This document shows positions 1 through 8,248 of a stretch of 53,575 bases of DNA, piece by piece. This DNA comes from Palsa-739 sp035532535 (lineage in GTDB: Bacteria; Actinomycetota; Thermoleophilia; Gaiellales; Gaiellaceae). The stretch spans positions 1 through 53,575 of the forward strand of contig DATKQT010000009.1 of the NCBI GenBank assembly GCA_035532535.1, written 5' to 3'. Below the pieces are notes generated by a model. The model had not been told where the DNA came from. It saw only the letters and a list, made by a program, of their open reading frames with translations, and made no database searches. The position numbers and the translations under genes are program-made. The number at the start of each line of letters is the position of its first letter. The first letter of the stretch is position 1.

Positions 1-2
1 AG

Positions 3-76
3 TAGCGGGGGCAGGATTTGAACCTGCGACCTCCGGGTTATGAGCCCGGCGAGCTACCTGGCTGCTCCACCCCGCG
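3..76 (-). tRNA. Initiator tRNA-fMet (CAT)
   Basis: The minus strand folds as a complete 74-nt tRNA with anticodon CAT. Two initiator hallmarks are visible. The first base C1 faces U72, so the acceptor stem has no Watson-Crick end pair. The anticodon stem carries three consecutive G-C pairs (GGG/CCC) next to the loop. The terminal CCA is not encoded. It should charge methionine for translation start rather than elongation. Confidence 0.93.
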
Positions 77-104
77 TCGCGAGAGTGAATTCTAGCACCC
101 GCGT

Positions 105-110
105 TACGAT
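105..110 (+). promoter_or_regulatory. TANNNT -10 box (leaderless type)
   Basis: TACGAT lies 7 bases before the ATG at 118, and there is no ribosome-binding site between them. Transcription would start at or next to the start codon. Confidence 0.5.
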
Positions 111-117
111 CCGCTCG

Positions 118-429
118 ATGGGGAATTGGCTCATCTATGCGGCTTTGGCCGTCGGTGTGCTCGCCGCCCTGGCCGGGCTCGTGCTGTTCGCCGTACGGCT
201 CCTGCAGGCGTGGCGGAGCGTCAAGCGGCTGCGCCGGCACGTGGCGCGGGAGCTCGACCGGCTCGCCGACCTCGGCGAGGCGACGGTGACGAAGCTCGAG
301 CGCGCGACCGACACGGAGGAGCTCGACCGCAGCGTCGCCTCGCTGCGCAGCTCGCTGGCCCGGATGACCGTTCTGCGCGAGGCCTTCGCAGAGGCGACGA
401 GCTTCACAGCACTCATCCCGCGCAAGTGA
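118..429 (+). CDS. Small membrane-anchored protein of unknown function
   Basis: The protein has 103 residues. A hydrophobic segment spans about residues 5-27, followed by a basic stretch (WRSVKRLRRH) and a charged, probably helical or coiled-coil cytoplasmic tail. I do not recognise the family. The ATG at 118 is chosen because an upstream in-frame ATG falls inside the tRNA, and because the hydrophobic segment then begins at the N-terminus behind a TANNNT box. It overlaps the next gene by 4 bases (GTGA), so it is probably co-transcribed and translationally coupled with the Ppx/GppA phosphatase. Confidence 0.72.
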   Translation: MGNWLIYAALAVGVLAALAGLVLFAVRLLQAWRSVKRLRRHVARELDRLADLGEATVTKLERATDTEELDRSVASLRSSLARMTVLREAFAEATSFTALIPRK

Positions 430-1298
430 GAGTCGCAGCGGTCGACCTTGGAACGAACACGACGCGGCTGCTCGTCGCCGACGTCGCCGACGGCCGCGTC
501 GAGGAGCTCCACCGCGAGTCGCGCATCACGCGGCTGGGCGAAGGCGTCGAAGAGCGCGGCCGCCTCCTCCCCCTCCCGATCGCGCGCGTGCGCAACGTCC
601 TCGCCGACTACCGGCGCACGCTCGAGTCGCTCGGCGCCGAGCGGACACTCGCCGCCGCGACGAGCGCGGTGCGCGACGCCGAGAACGGCGAAGCCTTCCT
701 CGGCGAAGTGGAGTGGAGCTACGGCTTCGTCACGCAGCTGCTCTCCGGCGACGAGGAAGCCGAGCTGACGCGGCGCGGCGTCGATCCTCCGCCCGGCACG
801 CTCGTGCTCGACATCGGCGGCGGCTCGACCGAGCTCATCCTCGACGACTTCCACGTCAGCCTGCCGATGGGATCCGTTCGCTTCACCGAGAGATATGGCG
901 AGGACGTCGAACGGTGCAGCGCCGAAGCGCACGCGCTCCTGCCGCAGCTGTCGCCGCGCGCGGCGATCGGCGTCGCAGGAACCGTGACGCAGCTCGCGGC
1001 CTTCGACACCGAGCACGTGCAGGGCCACGAGCTCTCGCGCGTGCGCGCGCGTCAACAACTTCAGCGGCTCGCGGGCATGACCGTCGCCGAGCGGCGTGTC
1101 CTGCCGCACATGGAGCCGGAGCGCGCGCCGGTGATCGTTGCCGGCGCCGCCATCCTCGTCGCCGTGCTCGACGCCTACGCGCTCGACGCGATCGAGGTGA
1201 GCGAGCACGACCTCCTCGACGGGGTCGCGCTCGCAGCCGCAGAGTTGCCTGAGCCGGTCGAGGGCGACGCGCCCCCGGGCGCGTACACCTGTTGCTAG
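426..1298 (+). CDS. Ppx/GppA-family phosphatase
   Basis: This is a 290-residue member of the exopolyphosphatase/guanosine pentaphosphate phosphatase family (ASKHA fold). It is expected to hydrolyse polyphosphate or pppGpp in the cytoplasm. The N-terminal phosphate loop VDLGTNTTRLLVAD (about residues 6-19), the TSAVRDAENG motif (about 79-88), SGDEEAEL (about 106-113) and the second glycine loop LDIGGGSTELI (about 127-137) are all present. It lacks the C-terminal HD-type domain of long Ppx proteins and matches the short actinobacterial form. Start GTG 426 overlaps the upstream stop. The 3' end overlaps the convergent CBS gene by four bases. Polyphosphate versus pppGpp specificity cannot be told from sequence. 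Confidence 0.9.
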   Translation: MRVAAVDLGTNTTRLLVADVADGRVEELHRESRITRLGEGVEERGRLLPLPIARVRNVLADYRRTLESLGAERTLAAATSAVRDAENGEAFLGEVEWSYGFVTQLLSGDEEAELTRRGVDPPPGTLVLDIGGGSTELILDDFHVSLPMGSVRFTERYGEDVERCSAEAHALLPQLSPRAAIGVAGTVTQLAAFDTEHVQGHELSRVRARQQLQRLAGMTVAERRVLPHMEPERAPVIVAGAAILVAVLDAYALDAIEVSEHDLLDGVALAAAELPEPVEGDAPPGAYTCC

Positions 1299-1702
1299 CC
1301 GACCTCGACCGCGGGCGGCTCGTCCTCGGCGAGGCGCCGCTGCACAACCGCGCGTGACAGGACGCCGACGAGCCTTCCGCCCTCGACCACGGGTACCCGC
1401 TCGAGATCGAGCTCCTCCAACGTCCGGAAGCCCTCGTCGAGCGGCAGCGACGCGTCGAGCGTGTAGTGCGGCGGCTCGGCGATGTCCCGGAGCGCGACCT
1501 CGCGCGGATCGAGACCTGCCGCGACGACCTCGCGCACGAGCGTCTTGCGGGTGATCACGCCGACGAGCGTGCCGTCGTCGGAGGAGACGAACACGGCGCG
1601 CATCTCCGGGGTGTCGGCGAAGCAGCGGCCGGCGTCCTGCGCACTCGCCTGGTCGGAGAGCGTCGTCGGCTCCGGAACCATCGCATCGCGGATGACGCTC
1701 AC
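1295..1702 (-). CDS. Tandem CBS-domain protein
   Basis: The protein has 135 residues made of two CBS domains (about 5-57 and 72-127) and nothing else. The repeated 'hydrophobic-V-GG-x-LVGVLSR/ITRK' pattern is clear in both halves. Such proteins bind adenine nucleotides (AMP, ATP, SAM) and act as regulatory modules. The GTG start overlaps the stop of glutamate dehydrogenase (GTGA), so the two are probably made from one mRNA. A role as an energy-state regulator of the dehydrogenase is possible but only inferred from this coupling. Confidence 0.82.
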   Translation of the reverse strand: MSVIRDAMVPEPTTLSDQASAQDAGRCFADTPEMRAVFVSSDDGTLVGVITRKTLVREVVAAGLDPREVALRDIAEPPHYTLDASLPLDEGFRTLEELDLERVPVVEGGRLVGVLSRAVVQRRLAEDEPPAVEVG

Positions 1703-2985
1703 GGGTAGATCCCCCGCGACTCGAGCGCGCCCGCAACCTCGCGGATCGCCGCCACCATCGCCGCCTGCCGGAAGGTGACCGACTTCTCGTCGGCGACCGC
1801 CCACACGCGGTCGAACGCATCCGCCATCTTGTCCGCGAGCTTGATGCGGATCTCGTCGCGATCCCAGAAGAGGCGGCCGAGGTCCTGCACCCACTCGAAG
1901 TACGACACGGTGACGCCGCCCGCATTCGCGAGGATGTCCGGGACGATCGGGATGCCGCGCTCGGCGAGGATCGCATCCGCCTCGAGCGTCGTCGGCCCGT
2001 TCGCTCCCTCGACGACGAGCTTCGCGTGCACGCGGCCTGCGTTCTCGCCTGTGATCTGGTCCTCGCGCGCGGCGACGACGAGGATGTCGCACGGCAGCTC
2101 GAGCAGCTCCTCGTTCGTGATGCGTTCGCAGCGGTCGTAGCCGGCGAGCGAGCCGTGCTCTGCGGCGTAGGCGTGCAGCTCTGGGATGTCGAGCCCGCCG
2201 GGCGCGTACACGCCGCCGGAAACGTCGGAGACGGCGATGACGGCCGCGCCACGGCCGTGCAGCTCGGTGGCGGCGACGCCGCCGACGTTGCCGAAGCCCT
2301 GGACGATGCAGCGCTGGTCGGAGAGATCGAGGCCCATCCGCTCGCACGCACGCTCGGTGCACATGACGACGCCTGCGCCGGTGGCCTCGCGGCGAAAGAC
2401 GGAGCCCCCGATCGAGATGGGCTTTCCCGTCACGACCTCGGGGACGGCGTAGCCGATCTGGGTCGAGTACGTGTCCATCATCCACGCCATCGTCTGTTCG
2501 TTCGTCGCCATGTCGGGCGCGGGAATGTCCTCCTGCGGGCCGATGGCCGCGAACAGTTCGGAGGTGAAGCGCCGTGTGAGCCGCTCGAGCTCGTGTTGCG
2601 AGAGCCCGTGCGCGTCGCAGCGGATGCCGCCCTTCGCGCCGCCGTACGGGAGACGGAGCAGCGCGCACTTCCAGGTCATCCAGGATGCGAGGGCGGCGCA
2701 CTCGCCGAGCGAGACCTCGGGGTCGTAGCGGATGCCGCCCTTCGTCGGGCCGAGGACGGTCGAGTGCTGGACGCGGTAGCCGGCGAAGACCTGCCACCTC
2801 CCGTCGTCCCGGCGGAGAGGGACGCTCATGATCAGGGCGCGCTCGGGGAAGCTCAGGCGCTCGGCCACCATGGGCGAGACGTCAGCGTGCGGCAGCGCCT
2901 GCTCGAACTGCGCGCGTGCCATGAGGAAGAGCGGCGTGTCCCACTCGAGTGGGCGCTCGAGCGGCGATGCCTCCAGGCTTGCCAC
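1699..2985 (-). CDS. gdhA: Glutamate dehydrogenase (Glu/Leu/Phe/Val family)
   Basis: This 428-residue enzyme interconverts glutamate with 2-oxoglutarate and ammonia. The N-terminal dimerisation domain holds the substrate lysines K82 (KGGIR), K106 (TWKCAL) and the catalytic K118 (PYGGAKGGI). The C-terminal Rossmann domain has GFGNVG at 230-235. Its length fits the ~420-residue hexameric class. GTG 2985 is taken as start because a TACACT box sits 6 bases upstream and longer in-frame starts would run into tRNA-Leu. It is followed without a gap by a CBS protein. Cofactor preference (NAD or NADP) is not assigned. Confidence 0.92.
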   Translation of the reverse strand: MASLEASPLERPLEWDTPLFLMARAQFEQALPHADVSPMVAERLSFPERALIMSVPLRRDDGRWQVFAGYRVQHSTVLGPTKGGIRYDPEVSLGECAALASWMTWKCALLRLPYGGAKGGIRCDAHGLSQHELERLTRRFTSELFAAIGPQEDIPAPDMATNEQTMAWMMDTYSTQIGYAVPEVVTGKPISIGGSVFRREATGAGVVMCTERACERMGLDLSDQRCIVQGFGNVGGVAATELHGRGAAVIAVSDVSGGVYAPGGLDIPELHAYAAEHGSLAGYDRCERITNEELLELPCDILVVAAREDQITGENAGRVHAKLVVEGANGPTTLEADAILAERGIPIVPDILANAGGVTVSYFEWVQDLGRLFWDRDEIRIKLADKMADAFDRVWAVADEKSVTFRQAAMVAAIREVAGALESRGIYP

Positions 2986-2991
2986 GCGCGC

Positions 2992-2997
2992 AGTGTA
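2992..2997 (-). promoter_or_regulatory. TANNNT -10 box for glutamate dehydrogenase
   Basis: On the minus strand TACACT is 6 bases before GTG 2985, in the short gap between tRNA-Leu and the gene. This predicts a leaderless mRNA. Confidence 0.5.
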
Positions 2998-3003
2998 GTG
3001 AGG

Positions 3004-3086
3004 TGCCGGGGGCGGGACTCGAACCCGCATGCCCGAAGGCACCCGATTTTAAGTCGGGCGCGTCTGACCAGTTCCGCCACCCCGGC
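3004..3086 (-). tRNA. tRNA-Leu (TAA)
   Basis: This is an 83-nt class II tRNA with a long variable arm (GTGCCTTCGGGCAT region). The seven-base acceptor stem GCCGGGG/CCCCGGC and the loop CTTAAAA give anticodon TAA. It reads UUA, a codon that must be rare in this G+C-rich genome. CCA is not encoded. Confidence 0.95.
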
Positions 3087-3119
3087 GCCGGGAGCGTAGC
3101 GCTGTGGCAAGGTCTCGCC

Positions 3120-3686
3120 ATGACCCACGACACGATCGTCGCCTTCGCCGTGCTCGCCGTCGCCGGGGAGGCGATCGCCGGCGCCTTGGCGCTCATCGGC
3201 CTCCTCGCCCTCGTGGGCGTGCGCGCGCCCCTGCGCGGCCTGCGGGCGGCGCTCTGGGGCTACGAGCTCTGGGCCGCGTTCGTCGTCGCCGCGCTCGGCA
3301 CCGGCGGGAGCCTCTTCTTCTCCGAGATCGCCGGCTTCGTGCCATGCGACCTGTGCTGGTTCCAGCGCATCTGCATGTACCCGCTGTCGCTCCTCCTGCT
3401 CTTCGCCGCGTGGCACGGCGACAACCGCGTCGTGCGCTACTTCCTGCCGTTCCCGCTCATCGGCGCGTGCATCTCCGTCTACCACATCCTCGTCGAGAAC
3501 CACTGGGTCTCGACCCCCGCGGCCTGCCAGGTCGGAGCCGGCTGCACGGTGAAATGGATCAACGAGTTCGGCTACGTCACGATCCCGACGATCGCGCTCA
3601 GCGGCTTCCTGCTCCTCATCGGATTCTTAGCCCTCGCGGCGGCAGGCGGCAGCGAAGAGCCAGCTACCCTTCCCGCCGGTGCCTAG
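3120..3686 (+). CDS. DsbB/BdbC-like disulfide oxidoreductase
   Basis: This 188-residue integral membrane protein has about five membrane segments. The signature C76-D-L-C79-W-F-Q-R is the quinone-linked cysteine pair of DsbB/BdbC proteins. A second extracytoplasmic pair, C136 and C142, sits in the loop before the last helix. Such proteins reoxidise a DsbA-like partner and pass electrons to quinone. The partner is encoded by the next gene, which overlaps by 8 bases. The N-terminus is longer than in Bacillus BdbC, with an extra hydrophobic segment (about 7-33). The start ATG lacks an obvious ribosome-binding site. Confidence 0.85.
   Translation: MTHDTIVAFAVLAVAGEAIAGALALIGLLALVGVRAPLRGLRAALWGYELWAAFVVAALGTGGSLFFSEIAGFVPCDLCWFQRICMYPLSLLLLFAAWHGDNRVVRYFLPFPLIGACISVYHILVENHWVSTPAACQVGAGCTVKWINEFGYVTIPTIALSGFLLLIGFLALAAAGGSEEPATLPAGA
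3665..3670 (+). promoter_or_regulatory. TANNNT -10 box inside the bdbC end
   Basis: TACCCT is 8 bases before GTG 3679, within the coding end of the upstream gene. It could drive the thioredoxin-fold gene separately as a leaderless transcript. Confidence 0.4.
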
Positions 3687-4494
3687 CGGGAAGAAGAGCA
3701 GAGAGGCTCGGCGCACAGCGTCGGTCAAGGCTCCGCCGCCGGTCCGCTCGGTGGGCGGACGCGGGCGCCAGGCGTCGCCGCGGGCGCTCGCCATCGGAGG
3801 CGGCGTCGTGGCCGTCATCGCGGTCGTCATCGTCCTCGCTGTCGTCCTCGGCGGCGGGGGCAAGGGCGGCGGGCTCCCGAAGAACCACGCCGCGGTCGGC
3901 AGTCTCGCGAACGGGCTCCCGGGCGCCTCTCAGGTCGAGACGCTCTTCAAGGGCATCCCGCAGAACGGGATGACGCTCGGCTCGCCGTTCGCCCCGGTGA
4001 CGCTGACGGAGTTCATCGACCTCCAGTGCCCGGTCTGCCAGCAGTTCGAGACGACGGTCTTCCCCGACTTCGTCACGAAGTACGTGCGCACCGGCAAGGT
4101 CAAGGTGGTCATGAAGGCGTGGGCCTTCATCGGTCCCGACTCGATCCGCGGCCAGGCGGCGACGATCGCCGCCGCGAAGCAGAACAAGGCGTTCAATTTC
4201 TCCGAGAACCTGTACGACAACCAGGGCACGGAGAACACCGGCTGGCTGACCGACCAGATGCTCTACAACATCGCGGTCAGCGTCCCCGGCCTGAAGATCG
4301 ACCCACTTTTCGCCGCGCGGAGCTCCGCCGCGGTGAAGAAGGCCGCCTCCGGCGTGGACGCAGACGCAACCGCGAACAAGGTGAACGGGACGCCGACGCT
4401 GTTCCTGAACAAGAGCGGCGCGCCGCTCAAGTTCTACGGGGAAGGCGTGCCCACCGAGTCAGCGTTCTTCGCCGCGATCGACGCCCTGGCGTAA
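3679..4494 (+). CDS. DsbA/BdbD-like membrane-anchored thiol oxidase
   Basis: The 271-residue protein has a basic cytoplasmic N-terminus, one membrane anchor (about residues 36-58), a glycine-rich linker and an extracytoplasmic thioredoxin-fold domain. The active site is C117-P-V-C120, and a cis-proline motif GTPTLF follows near residue 240. It is expected to introduce disulfide bonds into exported proteins and to be reoxidised by the preceding DsbB-like protein. The GTG start overlaps the upstream gene. A hairpin follows the stop codon. CPVC rather than CPHC at the active site is a common variant in actinobacterial homologues. Confidence 0.86.
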   Translation: MPSGKKSREARRTASVKAPPPVRSVGGRGRQASPRALAIGGGVVAVIAVVIVLAVVLGGGGKGGGLPKNHAAVGSLANGLPGASQVETLFKGIPQNGMTLGSPFAPVTLTEFIDLQCPVCQQFETTVFPDFVTKYVRTGKVKVVMKAWAFIGPDSIRGQAATIAAAKQNKAFNFSENLYDNQGTENTGWLTDQMLYNIAVSVPGLKIDPLFAARSSAAVKKAASGVDADATANKVNGTPTLFLNKSGAPLKFYGEGVPTESAFFAAIDALA

Positions 4495-4506
4495 GCCGGG
4501 CACGAA

Positions 4507-4526
4507 CCCGCAAATAGCGGGCTTTT
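4507..4526 (+). terminator. Putative intrinsic terminator
   Basis: A 5-bp stem (CCCGC/GCGGG) with an AAATA loop is followed by CTTTTCCTCC, 12 bases after the stop of the BdbD-like gene. The stem is short, so its strength is uncertain. Confidence 0.5.
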
Positions 4527-4650
4527 CCTCCTTGACGGCCGGCCGTCGCCGCGCATAGGCTTTGCAAGCCGGTTCCGATGGACCTTCGGGTTGGTTGGGG
4601 CCGGCATTTCTCTGGTCCGTCCGACCCGGCCTCTAGCGTTCTTTGGCCCG

Positions 4651-5655
4651 GTGGTCATCGGACTCCTCATCCTCGTCGTGCTCGCCGTCATCGCTGCGGC
4701 GCTCGTGCTCCCGCGGCTCATCGCAAGCCAGCTCGCGGCGCTACGCGACGACACGACGCGACAGCTCAGCGAGCGCAACGCCGACGTCGACCGGAGGCTC
4801 GCCGACGTGACCGAGACCCTCGACCGGCGGCTCGCGAGCAGCAGTCAGACGGCGACGAAGATCCACGAGCGCCTGGGCGAGGTGACGCGGGCGACCGCGG
4901 AGATGAACGAGCGCGCCAAGGACCTCGGCCGCCTCGAGCAGGCGCTGCGGCCTCCGAAGGCGCGCGGCGGCTTCGGCGAGCTGCTGCTCGAAAACCTGCT
5001 CCGCGACCGGCTACCGCGCGACGCCTACGAGATCCAGTACACGTTCCCGGGCGGCGACCGGGTGGACGCGGTCATCCGCGCGGCCGGCCTCTTGCTCCCC
5101 GTGGATGCGAAGTTCCCGCTCGACAATTTCGAGCGCATGACGACGGCGGGCGACGACGCCGAGCGGGAACTGCACGAGAAGGCGTTCGCGCGCGACGTCA
5201 AGAAGCACATCGACGACATCGCGTCGAAGTACATCCGCCCGGACCACGGCACCTTCGACCTCGCGTTCATGTACCTCCCCGCCGAGACGATCCACTACGA
5301 GCTCATCTCCGGCAAGACCGGCGCGCTCCTCACGTACGCGCACGGGAAGCGGGTCTTCCCCGTGTCGGCGACGACGTTCACCGCCTACCTCCAGATGATC
5401 GTCCTCGGCCTGAAGGGCATGCAGATCGAGCAGCGGGCCGAAGAGGTCATGCGGTACTGCGCCGCCCTCCAGAAGGACTTCGGGAAGTTCCGGGAAGACT
5501 TCGACCTCGTCGGCACGCACCTCTCGCGGGCCAGCAGCAAGTACGTCGACGCCGAGAAGCGCCTCGACCGGTTCGAGACGAAGCTCGACCAGGCGGCGGA
5601 CGAGCAGGCCGAGCTTCCGGCCGCCGCCCCCGTCCGGGCGCTCGACGCGGCCTAG
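4651..5655 (+). CDS. rmuC: RmuC-family DNA recombination protein
   Basis: The protein has 334 residues. An N-terminal membrane anchor (about residues 1-22) is followed by a coiled coil (about 25-105) and the RmuC nuclease-like core. Recognisable core motifs are GGFGELLLENLLRD, PGGDRVDAVI and LPVDAKFPLDNFERM. RmuC limits DNA rearrangements at inverted repeats in E. coli; its biochemical activity is unproven here. I chose GTG 4651 because the membrane segment starts there. A TTG at 4591 would add 20 residues. A TAGCGT box 11 bases upstream would give a very short leader. It is probably a separate transcript from the trxB gene behind it. Confidence 0.85.
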   Translation: MVIGLLILVVLAVIAAALVLPRLIASQLAALRDDTTRQLSERNADVDRRLADVTETLDRRLASSSQTATKIHERLGEVTRATAEMNERAKDLGRLEQALRPPKARGGFGELLLENLLRDRLPRDAYEIQYTFPGGDRVDAVIRAAGLLLPVDAKFPLDNFERMTTAGDDAERELHEKAFARDVKKHIDDIASKYIRPDHGTFDLAFMYLPAETIHYELISGKTGALLTYAHGKRVFPVSATTFTAYLQMIVLGLKGMQIEQRAEEVMRYCAALQKDFGKFREDFDLVGTHLSRASSKYVDAEKRLDRFETKLDQAADEQAELPAAAPVRALDAA

Positions 5656-5754
5656 GGCCGGATCGAGCCGGACCGCACAACCTCCGGGAGCCGGGAACGT
5701 CCAACCGGCCGAATTCGTTTAATAGAGAGCACACCTCTTGAGCGAAGGACGGAT

Positions 5755-6714
5755 ATGAGCGAGACACGTGAGCTGATCATCATCGGAGGCGGTCCTGCCG
5801 GGTATACGGCAGCCCTCTACGCGGCCCGGGCGAACCTGGCGCCGCTCGTCATCGAGGGCTTCAACTGGGGCGGCCAGCTGATGGTCACCACCGACGTGGA
5901 GAACTACCCCGGCTACCCCGACGGGATCATGGGGCCGGAGATGATGGCCGAGTTCCGCCGGCAGGCGGAACGGTTCGGCTCGGAGTTCATCACCGACGAC
6001 GTCGCCCACGTCGACTTCTCGGAGCGCCCCTTCCGGGTCTGGGTCGAGAACGAGGAGTACAGCGCCCACGCGGTCATCGTCGCCACCGGCGCGACCGCGC
6101 GCTGGCTCGGGATCCCGCGCGAACAGCATTTCCAGGGCCGCGGCGTGTCCGCCTGCGCCACCTGCGACGGCGCCTTCTTCAAGGAGAAGGAGCTCGTCGT
6201 GGTCGGCGGCGGCGACTCGGCGATGGAGGAGGCGAACTTCCTCACCCGCTACGCGACCAAGGTGACAGTCGTGCACCGGCGCGACGAGTTCCGCGCCTCG
6301 CAGATCATGCTCGACCGGGCCCGCGCCAACCCCAAGATCGCGTTCATCACGAACGCCGCCGTCGACGACATCCTCGGCGACGCGAAGGTCGAGGCGGTCA
6401 TCCTGCGCGACACGGTCACCGGCGGCGTCTCCGAGCTGAAGACCGACGGCGTGTTCGTCGCCATCGGCCACGACCCGACGACGGCGCTCTTCCTCGATCA
6501 GCTCGACCACGACGAGGCCGGCTATCTCGTGACGAAGCCGCACTCGACGGAGACGAACATCCCCGGCGTGTTCGCCGCAGGCGATGTCCAGGACCACGTC
6601 TACCGGCAGGCGGTCACCGCGGCCGGCTCCGGCTGCATGGCCGCCCTCGACGCCGAGCGGTATCTCTCAGCGTTGGAAGGGCAACCCGGTACGGCGCTGA
6701 CCGCGAAGGTCTAA
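5755..6714 (+). CDS. trxB: Thioredoxin reductase (NADPH)
   Basis: This is a 319-residue low-molecular-weight flavoprotein. FAD binds at GGGPAGYTAA (11-20). The redox centre is C134-A-T-C137. NADPH binds at GGGDSAMEEA (151-160) and HRRDEFR (174-180). A second FAD contact, GVFAAGDVQD, lies near the C-terminus. It keeps thioredoxin reduced in the cytoplasm. The start is well supported by GAAGGA a few bases upstream, one of the clearer ribosome-binding sites in this window. No thioredoxin gene is adjacent. Confidence 0.96.
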   Translation: MSETRELIIIGGGPAGYTAALYAARANLAPLVIEGFNWGGQLMVTTDVENYPGYPDGIMGPEMMAEFRRQAERFGSEFITDDVAHVDFSERPFRVWVENEEYSAHAVIVATGATARWLGIPREQHFQGRGVSACATCDGAFFKEKELVVVGGGDSAMEEANFLTRYATKVTVVHRRDEFRASQIMLDRARANPKIAFITNAAVDDILGDAKVEAVILRDTVTGGVSELKTDGVFVAIGHDPTTALFLDQLDHDEAGYLVTKPHSTETNIPGVFAAGDVQDHVYRQAVTAAGSGCMAALDAERYLSALEGQPGTALTAKV

Positions 6715-6740
6715 CCCGCCCCACGTCGAAACGCGGCGCC

Positions 6741-7652
6741 GTGGCCGCGAATTGGATCGACCTCCTAGACCCCGACGCCGAGCAGCTTCGCAAACACGCG
6801 CCAAGCGGCCTCGAGGAGTCTGCCGTCGCGCTTCTGCTCGCTCCGCCCAAGCACGAGGACGAGCCGCGCCCGACGCTGCAGAGCCACGGGCATTACATCT
6901 TCGGCGTTTTCCTTGTCGCGGTCGCCCTGCCCGAGGAGGACGACGTCTTCTACCAGGAGATCGACCTCGTCATCACGCATGACGCGCTGCTCACCGTGCG
7001 CAAGACGCCGCCGGGTAACCGGGCCGCGTGCGACGTCGCGATCGTGAAGCAGGCGGTCAAGGACGGAGATTCCACCGGAATGATGGTGTACCGCCTCGTC
7101 GACGAGATCTCCGAGCGCTACCTCAACCTCGTCGACGCGCTCGATGAGGAGATCGACGAGCTCGAGGACAAGGTCGAGGACCAGCCCGCGAGCATGACCC
7201 GGGCGCGCATCTCGTCGCTGCGCCACGACCTGCTGCACATCCGGCGGACGCTCGCGCCGATGCGCGACGCGGTACGGCGCGTGACCGACGACGTCGTCGA
7301 CGTCGACGAAGGTCCCGAGGTCTTCCCGAAGGACGTCGAGGTCGCATTCAACGCGGCGTACGACAAGCTGATGCGCGCGCTCGACGGGCTCGAGCTTTCG
7401 CGCGACCTTCTCTCGAGCGTGCGCGACTACAGCCAATCCAAGATCGCGAACGACCAGAACGAAGTCATGAAGGTGCTGACGGTGATCGCCTCCCTCGTGC
7501 TGTTCCCGACCTTCGTCGTCGGCGTGTACGGACAGAACTTCATTCACATGCCCGAGCTGCACTGGCACTACGGCTACGCGTATTCGTGGGGCATCATCGT
7601 CGGGACGACGCTGATCCAGCTCTGGTTCTTCCGCCGCAAGAGATGGATCTGA
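6741..7652 (+). CDS. CorA-family divalent metal channel with GQN motif
   Basis: This 303-residue protein has the CorA layout: a cytoplasmic alpha/beta domain (about 1-130), a long acidic stalk helix (about 130-245), and two C-terminal membrane segments (about 247-263 and 281-297) ending in a basic RRKRWI tail. CorA channels carry Mg2+ or other divalent metals. The periplasmic signature normally reads GMN, and here it is Y263-G-Q-N-F267. Length and tail fit the family. The GTG start at 6741 lies 27 bases after trxB, so co-transcription is likely. Metal preference is unknown given the altered selectivity motif. Confidence 0.88.
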   Translation: MAANWIDLLDPDAEQLRKHAPSGLEESAVALLLAPPKHEDEPRPTLQSHGHYIFGVFLVAVALPEEDDVFYQEIDLVITHDALLTVRKTPPGNRAACDVAIVKQAVKDGDSTGMMVYRLVDEISERYLNLVDALDEEIDELEDKVEDQPASMTRARISSLRHDLLHIRRTLAPMRDAVRRVTDDVVDVDEGPEVFPKDVEVAFNAAYDKLMRALDGLELSRDLLSSVRDYSQSKIANDQNEVMKVLTVIASLVLFPTFVVGVYGQNFIHMPELHWHYGYAYSWGIIVGTTLIQLWFFRRKRWI

Positions 7653-8239
7653 TCCGGGTCTACCGCATCCCGTTCTCGACCAACGTCGAGCGGGTCGCGC
7701 TCGCAGCCGGGCACAAAGGCGTTCCGATCGAGTGGGTCGACGTCGATCCGGACGACCGTTCGCCGCTGGAAGCCGTGAGCGGGCAACGGCTCGTCCCCGT
7801 GCTCGTGGCGGACGACGAGGTCGTCGCAGACTCACCCGCGATCCTTAACTGGCTCGAGGCGCATTACCCCGACCCCCCGCTGCTTCCGCGCGACCCCGCT
7901 CGCCGCGCCGAGGTGCGGGTCTTCGCCGACTGGTTCAACCGGGTCTGGAAGCGCGCGCCGAACGAGATCGCCGACCACGGCGCCGGCGACGCCCTGGCGG
8001 CGGAGATGCGCGCCCACGTCGAGATCTTCGAGGCGCTGCTGCAGGGTCGCGACTACCTCTTCGGCGACTACGGGCTCGCCGACGTCACCGCCTTCCCGTT
8101 CCTCAAGTACGCCGTCCTCGGCCTGCTGCCGGACGACGACGAGCTGTTCCACCGGGTCCTCGCCGAGTACCAGCCGCTGCGCGACGACTCGCCCCTGCGC
8201 GCCTGGGTGCTGCGCGTCGACGCCCACCCCCGTGGTTAG
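7643..8239 (+). CDS. Glutathione S-transferase-like protein
   Basis: The 198-residue protein has an N-terminal thioredoxin-like GST domain (about 3-78), with PFSTNVERV at the usual active-site turn and the VPVLV...ADSPAILNWLE substrate-binding signature. An all-helical C-terminal domain (about 85-190) follows. The reaction is unknown. Actinobacteria generally lack glutathione, so the cosubstrate may be another thiol or the protein may be non-catalytic. It overlaps corA by 10 bases and is probably translated from the same mRNA. Confidence 0.8.
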   Translation: MDLIRVYRIPFSTNVERVALAAGHKGVPIEWVDVDPDDRSPLEAVSGQRLVPVLVADDEVVADSPAILNWLEAHYPDPPLLPRDPARRAEVRVFADWFNRVWKRAPNEIADHGAGDALAAEMRAHVEIFEALLQGRDYLFGDYGLADVTAFPFLKYAVLGLLPDDDELFHRVLAEYQPLRDDSPLRAWVLRVDAHPRG

Positions 8240-8242
8240 CCT
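8237..8242 (+). promoter_or_regulatory. TANNNT -10 box
   Basis: TAGCCT overlaps the stop codon of the GST-like gene and sits 6 bases before GTG 8249. This is the leaderless layout. Confidence 0.45.
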
Positions 8243-8248
8243 TAGACA

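Noticed and set aside
3..76. C1-U72 mismatch as evidence of a damaged tRNA
   Set aside because: A non-Watson-Crick 1-72 pair is the normal mark of a bacterial initiator tRNA.
28..117. Longer start (ATG at 40) for the first protein gene
   Set aside because: That start lies inside the initiator tRNA. ATG 118 gives a proper membrane anchor and has a -10 box 7 bases upstream.
135..2351. Minus-strand open frame of 738 codons
   Set aside because: It is antisense to the Ppx/GppA gene and out of frame with the CBS and dehydrogenase genes; no recognisable protein.
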